From Mucilaginibacter sp. SMC90 (GTDB taxonomy: Bacteria; Bacteroidota; Bacteroidia; Sphingobacteriales; Sphingobacteriaceae): a DNA stretch of 64,000 nucleotides. This document shows, piece by piece, positions 57,222 through 64,000 of the stretch (position 1 is its first letter; every line of letters begins with the position of its first letter). The stretch lies in contig NZ_CP094527.1 in assembly GCF_022811725.1 (NCBI RefSeq), positions 6,200,001-6,264,000 on the forward strand. The letters are read 5' to 3'. Under the pieces are notes generated by a model. The model had not been told where the DNA came from. It saw only the letters and a program-made list of their open reading frames with translations, and did not search any database. The translations under genes and the position numbers were made by a program.

Positions 57222-57398
57222 ATGGACAAATTTCAAAAAGTAAAAGAAGTAATCGCAGCAGCGGAAGCCGATGCAGCAAGTTTTTATGACAAAGGCAATA
57301 AAGCTGCAGGAACGCGCTTGCGCAACGCCATGCAGGCGCTGAAAGTTCTTGCCACCGATATCCGCAAAGAAGTTACAGAGAAAAAGAACGCACAATAA
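57222..57398 (+). CDS. Histone-H1-like small basic protein
   Basis: A 58-residue, Ala- and Lys-rich helical protein (MDKFQKVKEVIAAAEADAAS ... DIRKEVTEKKNAQ) of the short bacterial histone-H1-like (Hc1-like) type widely found in Bacteroidota, presumed to bind DNA. I chose the ATG at 57222. A start 21 bp upstream would sit inside a good -7 promoter element (TATTTTTG, 57196-57203), which predicts a very short leader. A strong terminator follows 22 bp after the stop, so it is monocistronic. Confidence 0.85.
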   Translation: MDKFQKVKEVIAAAEADAASFYDKGNKAAGTRLRNAMQALKVLATDIRKEVTEKKNAQ

Positions 57399-57420
57399 TC
57401 AAATTAAGAACTGTTTTGGG

Positions 57421-57449
57421 AAAGGGCCGGTCATCATGACCGGCCCTTT
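57421..57449 (+). terminator. Bidirectional rho-independent terminator
   Basis: Perfect 13-bp inverted repeat AAAGGGCCGGTCA / TGACCGGCCCTTT with a TCA loop, lying between the convergent histone-like gene and the HAD phosphatase gene. The A-tract and T-tract within the stem let it work in both directions. Confidence 0.9.
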
Positions 57450-57482
57450 ATGCATCATTAAATTACGGATATAACTAATTGC

Positions 57483-58268
57483 TCATTTATCCTTCCACCA
57501 GTTCAGTGGAAACTGGATCTGATTGACGGAATCGACGACCAGCGTTGGTTTAAAACCGTAAGCATTCAGATTTTCTTTTTCAGCAATACCCGATAAGACT
57601 AATATGGTTTTGAATCCCATATACACGCCTCCTTTGATATCAGTTTCCATTGTATCCCCAACTACGGTTGTTTGGGAGGGCTCAAGTTCCATATATGTAG
57701 CAGCGGAACGCATCATTACAGGGCTGGGTTTTCCGATTACAAAGGCTTTACGACCGCTGCCTTCTTCGATCATTGCAGCCGTTGCCGCAATACCCAGGTT
57801 GTTCCAGCCGGGTTTACGCGGAGTGGGGTCCCTGTTGGTTGCAATAAACCTTGCGCCCGAAAGAATCATGTCAACTGCTTGATGAACTCTTTCCAAGCTG
57901 AACTCCTGGCCTTCCCCAAGGATTACATAGTCAGGTTTTTTATCGACAATCTGTATTCCTGCATGATCAAGGCTTTTAAGCAGGCCGCCCTCGCCTAATA
58001 CGTAGGCGCTGCAACCCGGGTCCTGGTCTTCCAAAAATGTTGCGGTTGCCATCGCGCTGGTATAGATATGTTCTTCGGTAACCTCAATACCGAGCTTAGC
58101 CAATTTTTCCACAGCCTCGGCGCGACTGCGCGAGCTGTTATTGGAAAGAAAAGTAAAATCGATTTTTTTCTTCAATAGTTTTTTTACAAAATCATCGGCA
58201 CCATCGATCAGTTCCTCCCCGGCGTAGATCACGCCGTCCATATCGATCATCAATCCATGTTTTTTCAC
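57483..58268 (-). CDS. HAD-IIA family phosphatase (NagD-like)
   Basis: Cytoplasmic sugar- or nucleotide-phosphate phosphatase of the NagD/p-nitrophenyl phosphatase type, 261 residues. HAD motif I is MIDMDGVIYAGEE (nucleophile Asp about 9), motif II FLSNNSSRSRAEAVEKL, motif III near IGKPSPVMM and motif IV VVGDTMETDIKGG. A IIA-type cap lies between motifs II and III. All catalytic residues are present. The substrate cannot be read from the sequence. Convergent with the histone-like gene; housekeeping character, outside the PUL. Confidence 0.9.
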   Translation of the reverse strand: MKKHGLMIDMDGVIYAGEELIDGADDFVKKLLKKKIDFTFLSNNSSRSRAEAVEKLAKLGIEVTEEHIYTSAMATATFLEDQDPGCSAYVLGEGGLLKSLDHAGIQIVDKKPDYVILGEGQEFSLERVHQAVDMILSGARFIATNRDPTPRKPGWNNLGIAATAAMIEEGSGRKAFVIGKPSPVMMRSAATYMELEPSQTTVVGDTMETDIKGGVYMGFKTILVLSGIAEKENLNAYGFKPTLVVDSVNQIQFPLNWWKDK

Positions 58269-58464
58269 AACATAAGAACCTGTAACCTAAAGCCTTGTTT
58301 TAATTCGGCTGAAAAAATGGCACCGGAGCTGATGTTTTTTCAGCGGGAAACTGCAAATTTATCAGCGTCTTTGTATTGGCATATGCCTTGTAATGATCTG
58401 CTTGGTTTAAATAATCTTATTGTCCAATTATTTTTTAGAGTAAAATTTAAAGGAGAAAAAAGCC

Positions 58465-58902
58465 ATGACCTTAGTTAAATTCAACCACAACCGCAACAAC
58501 ATGTTAATGCCGGGCTTTAATGATGTTTTCGATTCGATCTTCAACGATACTTTTTTTAACGATCGCATGACCAACCGCGTACCTGCTGTAAACATCAGCG
58601 AAAGCGGGAACCACTATCATGTGGAACTGGCCGCACCCGGTTTAAAGAAAGAGGATTTTAAACTTCACCTCGACCGCAACCAGTTGAGTGTTTCCGTCGA
58701 AGTTTCCGCAGACAACCAGGACAGTCAAAAAAACTACAGCAAGCGCGAATATTCTTATAGTTCGTTCCTGCGTTCATTCACATTACCTGACAGTGCTGAC
58801 TTAAACCAGATCGAAGCCGGTTATACGGATGGTGTACTGAGCATAGACATCGCCAAACGCGAGGAAGCGAAAATGGTGCGCAAACAGATCGAGATCAAAT
58901 AA
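58465..58902 (+). CDS. Small heat-shock protein, Hsp20/alpha-crystallin family
   Basis: ATP-independent holdase chaperone of 145 residues. The alpha-crystallin domain spans about residues 40-140: VPAVNISESGNHYHVELAAP, GLKKEDFKLHLDRNQLSVSV, then SFTLPDSADLNQIEAGYTDG and GVLSIDIAKREEAK. The C-terminal IxI-like tail is QIEIK. The start is supported by an unusually clear ribosome binding site (AAAGGAG, ending 10 bases before ATG). A terminator follows the gene. Confidence 0.95.
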   Translation: MTLVKFNHNRNNMLMPGFNDVFDSIFNDTFFNDRMTNRVPAVNISESGNHYHVELAAPGLKKEDFKLHLDRNQLSVSVEVSADNQDSQKNYSKREYSYSSFLRSFTLPDSADLNQIEAGYTDGVLSIDIAKREEAKMVRKQIEIK

Positions 58903-58927
58903 TGTTTAATGGTATTCAGTAACCACG

Positions 58928-58952
58928 GGCTCCTGCATGCAGGGGCCTTTTT
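58928..58952 (+). terminator. Rho-independent terminator after hsp20
   Basis: Stem GGCTCCTGC / GCAGGGGCC (one G-T wobble) around a 2-base AT loop, followed by TTTTT at 58948-58952, 25 bp after the Hsp20 stop codon. Confidence 0.85.
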
Positions 58953-58967
58953 GATAGGGAGTTCGAC

Positions 58968-59261
58968 ATGAAAACGCATTTCTATATCATATTGAGTCTG
59001 AAAACACCGCAAGGCTTTGTGGATTACGGACACTACGCATTCGGTAACGATCGGGAAATTGCCCGGGGATTGTTCGGGCAACTGCAGGGAAGCGAAAAAA
59101 TTAAAGATAGCTGTCCGTTGCATATTGACCTGATGGAAACGGTCAACGACTTGCCGGTAAAGATCAAAACTATTTGTTGTACGCTGGATGAACTCGGCAC
59201 AAACTGTAAACTGATAGCACGCGAGATCTTCCGCTTAAAGAACCTCGAGGAAATGTTATGA
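58968..59261 (+). CDS. Hypothetical protein, 97 residues
   Basis: Not recognised beyond a general likeness to small conserved Bacteroidota proteins. It reads MKTHFYIILSLKTPQGFVDY near the start and later DLPVKIKTICCTLDELGTNC; predicted alpha/beta, cytoplasmic, without signal peptide. A GGGAG ribosome binding site precedes the ATG. Its stop overlaps the start of the next gene by four bases (ATGA), supporting both as real and cotranslated. Confidence 0.7.
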   Translation: MKTHFYIILSLKTPQGFVDYGHYAFGNDREIARGLFGQLQGSEKIKDSCPLHIDLMETVNDLPVKIKTICCTLDELGTNCKLIAREIFRLKNLEEML

Positions 59262-59458
59262 AAAATAAACTGTTTTTTATCCGGACGTCAATGATTACTG
59301 TAACGGTAATCCTACTTGCATGGGACATGCTGTTATGGCTGAGCAAGCATACAGAAACTTTGCCGCACCGCGATCTTTTGCTAACCTGCGTATTGCTTTG
59401 GATTGTTTCTATATTCTTTCCCCAGCAAAATGATGACGATTGGGTTGGCCAGTTTTGA
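59258..59458 (+). CDS. Small two-helix membrane protein
   Basis: A 66-residue protein with two hydrophobic helices (about 8-28, SMITVTVILLAWDMLLWL; about 40-56, LLLTCVLLWIVSIFF) and an acidic tail (QQNDDDWVGQF). Function unknown. It overlaps the preceding 97-residue gene by four bases, so the pair forms a small operon. Confidence 0.6.
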   Translation: MKNKLFFIRTSMITVTVILLAWDMLLWLSKHTETLPHRDLLLTCVLLWIVSIFFPQQNDDDWVGQF

Positions 59459-59515
59459 TGAGCGTTAAATAATAAATCAATGGCTGTTGCTGCTGCCATC
59501 GATTCAACTGCATCG

Positions 59516-60267
59516 TTAACGCTGACCACCGGCCACGGCAATCGTTTCGCCATGGACCCAATATGAATCATCAGAAGCAAGGAATATAGCTACATTGGCA
59601 ATATCCTGAGGCTTGCCGGCACGGGCAAGCGGAGTTTCTGAAACATGCCATTTTCCGCATCGCCATTCGTCACGCCGGAGCTGTGTGAGCCTTCGGTTTC
59701 GATCAGTCCCGGATTGATCGAATTGACCCTGATATATTTAGGGCCCCGTTCCTTAGCAAGGATGCGGGTCATGGCGTCTACTGCATATTTGGTTTGCGTA
59801 TAGATCAACGACGTTGCCATATCCAGGGTGAATACGATGGAACCGGTATTGATAATCACGCCGCCCTGATCGCCAAACAGCTTAACAGCCTCCTGGGTAG
59901 TCAATATACTGCCCAAAACGTTGATATGAACATCCGGTGAAAAGATTCTTCTGTAATTTCTTCAATTCCGGCGAAACTGTATACGCCTGCATTAACCAGG
60001 ATGTCCAGTTTTCCAAATGCTTTTACTGTTCTTCAAAGAGTCGCCTGACGTCGGCTCCGCTATCCACGCTGTCCTGAACGGCTATTGCTTTACCCCGGCT
60101 GAGGTTATTTCCAGGACCACCTGGTCAGCGCCTTCGCGGCTGCTGGCATAGTTGACAACTACAGCTACGCCTTCTCTGGCGTATGCTTTTGCAATACCTG
60201 CACCTATCCCTTTGGATGCGCCTGTAATGACGGCGACTTTTCCATTTAATTTTCCTGTATTTTCCAT
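59516..60267 (-). pseudogene. SDR family oxidoreductase, frameshifted
   Basis: Remnant of a short-chain dehydrogenase of about 250 residues. Fragments in order: the cofactor motif KVAVITGASKGIGAGIAKAY; the catalytic-region fragment INTGSIVFTLDMATSLIYTQ, then TKYAVDAMTRILAKERGPK (YxxxK present, Ser partly changed); and the C-terminal DIANVAIFLASDDSYWVHGE ending VAGGQR. Joining them needs four corrections, near 60103, 60028, 59935 and 59638, and every one restores a single missing base, mostly in a short homopolymer. Frame arithmetic across the gene agrees with four single-base losses. Substrate unknown. Confidence 0.85.
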
Positions 60268-60361
60268 TTGCTTTATCTTATTATTCTGTTTTTGAAAGCA
60301 AAGTAGGCGTTTAAAGCAATCGGGAAGAGATCTCGCCCTTTCGGGGGCGATAGTCTTTTAC

Positions 60362-61008
60362 ATGGATGTTCTCCCGAATTCACGGAATTACCTGATGAGC
60401 GTCCCTGATTTTTCCGATTTCTATGGCGAAGACGAACATTGGGGTACCGAGCATTCAGCCCTGGCGGAATATGAAGTTTTCGGTTCGCCGGAACCATTTT
60501 AAATGGAGATATGGAAAAGCCGTTTGAGATCATTGAAATTGATGGCGCGAACATGTTGTTCCGCCGGAGCACAGCTGTATGCTGAACGTCATCCACTTGA
60601 AAAGCTCGGAGCGCGATCTGGGGGTTACAGGAATTATTCCTGTAGCGACATTACGATTGGGGCAATGATCAAAAATGTGGGATTCCTTGAGAAGCTGTTC
60701 CCAACGGATGTCATCTTTGATTTCCAGGGCATCGACATCAAATTCCAGGACGGGGGCCGGGTCGAACCGAATTTTCTGCGCTGGTTCGATGCCGTTGAAT
60801 ATTATCGTATGACTAAGCTGGCTGTCAGCAGGGATCAGATTTTTGGCTTGGAATACCACGGGAGATTTGTGTAGATGAAAATGGCAGAAGAAGTCACCCG
60901 GTATTGGAAATACCGGAAGCTGAAAACATCGATTACGATTTTCAGTTTATAGAGGGGGGTGGAAAAGAGATTGTTTATCTGGCTGACGGCACTTTAGTAT
61001 GCGAGTAG
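60362..61008 (+). pseudogene. Unknown protein gene, four single-base frameshifts
   Basis: A decayed gene of about 215 codons with no family I recognise. Pieces: MDVLPNSRNYLMSVPDFSDF, ending SPEPF; then NGDMEKPFEIIEIDGANMLF; then NVIHLKSSERDLGVTGIIPV; then DVIFDFQGIDIKFQDGGRVE through FGLEYHGRFV; then VDENGRRSHPVLEIPEAENI to the stop TAG at 61006-61008. The frame drops by one base near 60500, 60580, 60660 and 60872; the first is in a T-run. The restored product would be a soluble, acidic, mostly beta protein. Confidence 0.6.
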
Positions 61009-61023
61009 AACAACGTCAACCTG

Positions 61024-61546
61024 ATGAAGTGGAAAGCGGCCCGGTATTATCGGCCACCTTGTACAAAGCCGTTTGTTGATGGTAATGTAATCCGGTTCGA
61101 TTATGAAGAATGGGAAATACGCGCAAATTTTGTATTCAGGATATTGAATTGCGACCAGGTGATCGACGGATTTATGCTCCCGAAGCAAATGTATTCGACG
61201 CGATTGATTTTTATTTCAAGGGGAGTATTGGGAACATCGAATTACCAGGCAGGTTTGCCTTTATCATTCGTATATTTCAGGGATTAGTTAAAAAGATGAA
61301 TAAAAAACATAAAGCATATTATATTCCTTGTCCGACGAAGATAGGGAATATAGGGATAGCCTTTCCTTACAGGACAGGGCCTTATATGATTATTTCAGCA
61401 GCAGCCCGGCAAAACCCAAAGATCCGGACGGACGCTTTACACTTGAATGGGCCTTGGGGCCTGAGTTAACTGTAGGTGACTGCATACCGGAATTTTGGGC
61501 GAGCATTGGCTATATCAATAAATATTACTGTAAATTCCCTCTTTAA
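61024..61546 (+). pseudogene. Unknown protein gene, two single-base frameshifts
   Basis: A second decayed gene, immediately downstream of the previous one. Pieces: DGNVIRFDYEEW; then GNTRKFCIQDIELRPGDRRI through MNKKHKAYYIP; then SDEDREYRDSLSLQDRALYD to WASIGYINKYYCKFPL. The frame drops by one base near 61108 and 61333. Not recognised; the true start is uncertain. Restored length would be about 173 residues. Confidence 0.5.
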
Positions 61547-61603
61547 ACCAGGGACATTTATTGAGCCAGCCCTCTGATCGCATAGTTAAAACTGGCCGGG
61601 GAT

Positions 61604-62383
61604 TTAGCGGCCAATCCTCCGGGTGCCTGCATCGCGCTGCAATTTAGCAGCATTTTGAGCCACGATCTCCGGCAGCGCCGTTTCGGACAGGGAAATCAGG
61701 TTACCTTTGATCACTTCCAGGATCGGGAATTCACGGAGCAATTCCAGGTCACCCAAGCCGTGCTCCCTTGCTGCCCCTATCGGATCGAGAATAATTTCAT
61801 TGGGAATTTGAAGGAGCATGACATGCGCGGGCAATTCGACAGGATCGTCGTCCATCTGAAAAAGTTCGTGATTGAACACGTGGTAATACGACACATAGCC
61901 ATCTCCATCGGTAAATAGCTCCATATCCCTGATATTTAGCCTATTCCATGGCTTTTCGGTTTCCCGCAGCTGCTGCAGGTGCCAGTCAACGGTAAAATCA
62001 ATACCGCCGATATCAATACGCGGCAACTTTCCTGCCAGCCGCCGTAAGGTGAGTGTCTCCGGAGTAGCGGGCTGTGCCGTATCGTCCGGGGTCCGGTTGT
62101 TCCTGTCCGATACGAGTTTGAGGGCGAAACAGTGCGCGATATACCTATAAACCGACCCGTCGATCCATTCCTTATGTGGAAAGGCCTGGGTGTGAAAATA
62201 CTGCAAATCGAAAACATCCAGATCGTCCCAGGTCTCAAAAGCAGCTTTCGCTGCATCGAAGTTCTTATGTTCGGCCATTTTGAACACGATATCTCCGGGA
62301 CCTAATTTCCCGTATTTTTCCGTCAGTTCCGGGACGGTAATATTGCCTGTTGATTTAAAAAGGATTTCTTCAGGTGTTTCCAT
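61604..62383 (-). CDS. Unknown paralogous protein A (259 residues)
   Basis: Cytoplasmic protein of unknown function with a close paralog directly upstream (62436-63206). Shared blocks are FKSxxxI at the N-terminus, AEHKNFDAAKAAFETWDD, TLRRLAGKLPRIDIGGIDFT followed by VDWHLQQLRET, a central YxxxHxLF-like stretch, and a C-terminus ending RRIGR. No enzyme motif, signal peptide or membrane helix. Both members are intact, in contrast to the decayed genes just to the left. My impression is that such genes occur in tandem in accessory regions of Bacteroidota genomes. Confidence 0.75.
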   Translation of the reverse strand: METPEEILFKSTGNITVPELTEKYGKLGPGDIVFKMAEHKNFDAAKAAFETWDDLDVFDLQYFHTQAFPHKEWIDGSVYRYIAHCFALKLVSDRNNRTPDDTAQPATPETLTLRRLAGKLPRIDIGGIDFTVDWHLQQLRETEKPWNRLNIRDMELFTDGDGYVSYYHVFNHELFQMDDDPVELPAHVMLLQIPNEIILDPIGAAREHGLGDLELLREFPILEVIKGNLISLSETALPEIVAQNAAKLQRDAGTRRIGR

Positions 62384-62435
62384 AAAATTTTCTGTTAGAC
62401 AAGTTTCAGGTAGAGAAATGAGAGCGCGGCCAGGC

Positions 62436-63206
62436 TCATCTGCCTATCCGGCGGCGATAATGCGGTGCAGCTTCCTGGTTTTTTGGCAACTGCGCTAAAG
62501 TGTTTTGATCAATGGGCCATAAATACCCTTTAAGATGGTTACGCACCGGGTGGCCGTTCGAGAAGACGAGGTCATCAAGTCCTTTTTCCTGTGCCACGGC
62601 AACCGGATCAAGCTCCATTTCATAAGGGATATGTAACAGCAAAACGTTTTCCGGGATTTCGTGAATCCCTTCCCCGATGGTGTAAAGCTGGCGGTGGCCT
62701 GTATCATACAAGGCTTCGTACCCGTCTTTAAAGTAATTTAATGCCATTGCGGTAATATCGATTTTGTTGGCAGGGTGACCAGTCTCCCGTAATTCGCGCG
62801 ATTTCCAGTCCACCGTAAACGAAGTACCGCCGATGTCGATCTCCGGCAGTATCCCGGCCAACCGCCGAAGCGTAGCGACATCTTCCTGATCGTCATTTTC
62901 CAAAGCGAACTGATCACGGACGTTTCTTTCCCGGATCAGCTTCATCAGGTAACAATGGGCCAGGTAAACGTTTCGCGCTTCCTTTGCCCACTCGGAATGA
63001 ACAAACCTGGTAAGCAGGTAGGCATCTGACTTCCTAACGAAATCATCGTCCCAGCGGTCGAACACAGCTTTTGCCGCTTCGAAGTTCTTGTGTTCCGCAA
63101 GCCTGAAGTAAAATTCCCAGGGATTTATTTTGCCGTATTTCATCACGATTTCGACAGGTGAGATCCGGCTTTCTGATTTAAAGAAAACGTCTTCGGGATT
63201 TTTCAT
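62436..63206 (-). CDS. Unknown paralogous protein B (256 residues)
   Basis: Paralog of the 259-residue protein 52 bp downstream, with the same order of blocks: FFKSESRISPVEIVMKYGKI, AEHKNFEAAKAVFDRWDDDF, TLRRLAGILPEIDIGGTSFT, VDWKSRELRETGHPANKIDI, LLLHIPYEMELDPVAVAQEK and the terminal YRRRIGR. The 'IDIGG.(D/S)FTVDW' segment is the best-kept part and may be the functional centre. Function unknown. The short gap suggests cotranscription with protein A. Confidence 0.75.
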   Translation of the reverse strand: MKNPEDVFFKSESRISPVEIVMKYGKINPWEFYFRLAEHKNFEAAKAVFDRWDDDFVRKSDAYLLTRFVHSEWAKEARNVYLAHCYLMKLIRERNVRDQFALENDDQEDVATLRRLAGILPEIDIGGTSFTVDWKSRELRETGHPANKIDITAMALNYFKDGYEALYDTGHRQLYTIGEGIHEIPENVLLLHIPYEMELDPVAVAQEKGLDDLVFSNGHPVRNHLKGYLWPIDQNTLAQLPKNQEAAPHYRRRIGR

Positions 63207-63241
63207 AAGATTAAGGGTAAGAGGTGCAGGGTTAAAATAAA

Positions 63242-63271
63242 AAACCCCGGAGCGCTCGCCGCCCGGGGTTT
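63242..63271 (-). terminator. Rho-independent terminator after small membrane protein gene
   Basis: Stem AAACCCCGG / CCGGGGTTT with a 12-base GC-rich loop. On the minus strand it is followed by TTTTTTATTTT, a good T-tract. It would end transcription of the 63353-63592 gene before the paralogous pair. Confidence 0.8.
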
Positions 63272-63289
63272 ACCTAAACCTTATCACAA

Positions 63290-63309
63290 GTGCGGGAGGT
63301 TTCCCGCAC
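63290..63309. repeat. Inverted repeat next to the terminator
   Basis: Perfect 8-bp stem GTGCGGGA / TCCCGCAC with a 4-base loop, 18 bp from the terminator hairpin. It has no T-tract of its own; it may strengthen termination or protect the 3' end of the transcript. Confidence 0.6.
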
Positions 63310-63352
63310 GAATGGACAAATGTAATATAATAAAATTATGTTGCCCGGAGTA

Positions 63353-63592
63353 CTACCTCCGGTTATTTATTCGTTGCCTCGACCTCATGTAATTTTCGAA
63401 CATGCGCTCGTTGAAACGTTTTGCGGCATCCTTCTTCAGGCGGTTGTTATAGCCCCACAAAAAAAGAGCCCATAAGCCGAACATGACAGCGTATAACGGG
63501 AACGGATTTTTTGCTCCCAGTGAACCCCAGAATGCGAATGTGGAAATGCATGAGGTGACGATAAAATAAAAGATATTCTTCATCATATTCAA
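63353..63592 (-). CDS. Small two-helix membrane protein
   Basis: A 79-residue protein (76 if started at the second ATG, MKNIFYFIV) with two hydrophobic helices (about 5-25 and 30-48, containing FYFIVTSCISTFAFWGSLGA and YAVMFGLWALFLWGY) followed by a strongly basic tail (NRLKKDAAKRFNERMF, RSRQRINNRR). Function unknown. Its own terminator and upstream inverted repeat support it as a separate gene. Confidence 0.7.
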   Translation of the reverse strand: MNMMKNIFYFIVTSCISTFAFWGSLGAKNPFPLYAVMFGLWALFLWGYNNRLKKDAAKRFNERMFENYMRSRQRINNRR

Positions 63593-63608
63593 TGGTTAAA
63601 AGTACTAA

Positions 63609-63624
63609 CTTCTTTAGTAAGAAG
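63609..63624. promoter_or_regulatory. Inverted repeat upstream of small membrane protein
   Basis: CTTCTT-TAGT-AAGAAG, a 16-bp palindrome 17 bp before the start codon at 63592. Position and symmetry would suit a repressor dimer, but no regulator gene is adjacent, so function is speculative. Confidence 0.3.
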
Positions 63625-63688
63625 CAAGTTTCTGGACGCATTCCTGACCTTAAAACTCCTAACAATCAGCAACAAAACTTGTGGAAAA

Positions 63689-64000
63689 CTACCGTTTTCG
63701 TGCCCTGTGATCAGCTGCTCCCCGCTGCTGATATTGCTTGTCCAGCTTCTTTTTCACTAAAAGGTGGTCGATGGCCTGGCGGTGGTTCGTAAAAGGCACC
63801 CCGCCGACAACATATTGCATGGCCGTATCATCGTAGCCGATAGTATTCAGGTCATCCTCATCCAGTAGGGTTATATCAAGTTTCCCCTGGCTATAAACCG
63901 CTTCTCCATAGGTGCTGTTGTTCCCGAAATAATGCAGGAAACCAACGCTGAATTCTTCCGCAATTTCCCGGAGCCTTTGTGTGGCAGGTTCACCGGTACT
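63689..64000 (-). CDS. Hypothetical protein, N-terminus cut by window edge
   Basis: The frame is open from the right edge to a TAG at 63689-63691; 103 C-terminal residues are visible. They read GEPATQRLREIAEEFSVGFL, later LDITLLDEDDLNTIGYDDTA, then VPFTNHRQAIDHLLVKKKLD, ending HRARKR. It is soluble and charged, without a motif I recognise. Confidence 0.6.
   Translation of the reverse strand, partial: STGEPATQRLREIAEEFSVGFLHYFGNNSTYGEAVYSQGKLDITLLDEDDLNTIGYDDTAMQYVVGGVPFTNHRQAIDHLLVKKKLDKQYQQRGAADHRARKR

Noticed and set aside
59170..59580. 136-residue minus-strand open frame
   Set aside because: Antisense to two overlapping plus-strand genes; only its first part coincides with the C-terminal end of the SDR relic, in the wrong frame.
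1..64000. CRISPR arrays, insertion sequences, tRNA or rRNA genes
   Set aside because: No regularly spaced repeats, transposase motifs, cloverleaf-like or rRNA sequences were recognised by eye.

Overview
This window comes from a Bacteroidota chromosome, most likely the Sphingobacteriaceae (Mucilaginibacter- or Pedobacter-like). The reasons are SusC/SusD pairs, giant hybrid two-component regulators, lipoproteins with DUF5007/DUF5008/fasciclin domains, a small histone-H1-like protein and generally weak Shine-Dalgarno sequences. The assignment rests on recognising protein families, not on a database search.

Positions 1-56300 are one large polysaccharide utilization locus (PUL). Leftmost, on the minus strand, is a GH43 - GH51 - GH35 operon (the GH35 is cut by the window edge). 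A decayed GH127 gene and a decayed AAA ATPase gene follow. Next come a GH16 - galactokinase - vSGLT-type symporter operon (9936-13797), two separately promoted GH35 beta-galactosidases (14035-19144), and an eleven-gene, about 19 kb minus-strand operon (19431-38318). That operon carries two SusC/SusD pairs, two fasciclin lipoproteins, DUF5007 and DUF5008 lipoproteins, an M60-like protein without a metalloprotease motif, and two degenerate alkaline-phosphatase-fold/LamG lipoproteins. Then come two hybrid two-component system regulators (39313-47683) and a 938-residue MG2/plug-like surface protein. On the plus strand follow a GH27 enzyme, UDP-glucose 4-epimerase and a GH43_24-like exo-beta-1,3-galactanase with two discoidin domains. 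The enzyme set (beta-1,3-galactanase-like, beta-galactosidases, arabinofuranosidases, alpha-galactosidase/arabinopyranosidase, galactose uptake, galK, galE) points to type II arabinogalactan or arabinogalactan protein as the substrate. This is inference.

The most interesting regulatory signal is a set of ten similar intergenic sites. Most have two G-runs about 22 bp apart, several sharing a core close to TGAATTCAGTAAATTAA. They lie 100-270 bp upstream of nearly every PUL transcription unit. In all ten the G-rich strand is the template strand of the downstream gene. I saw none upstream of the non-PUL genes. They look like the operators of the two hybrid regulators.

Positions 56300-64000 hold ordinary or accessory genes: a histone-H1-like protein, HAD-IIA phosphatase, Hsp20, small hypotheticals, three decayed genes (an SDR oxidoreductase and two unknowns), a tandem pair of paralogous proteins of unknown function, a small membrane protein and a partial hypothetical. 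The GH127, SDR and two unknown pseudogenes share a striking pattern: every one of 15 inferred frame changes is a single-base loss, many in short homopolymers. This could be real decay or a patchy assembly artefact. No tRNA, rRNA, CRISPR array or insertion sequence was recognised.
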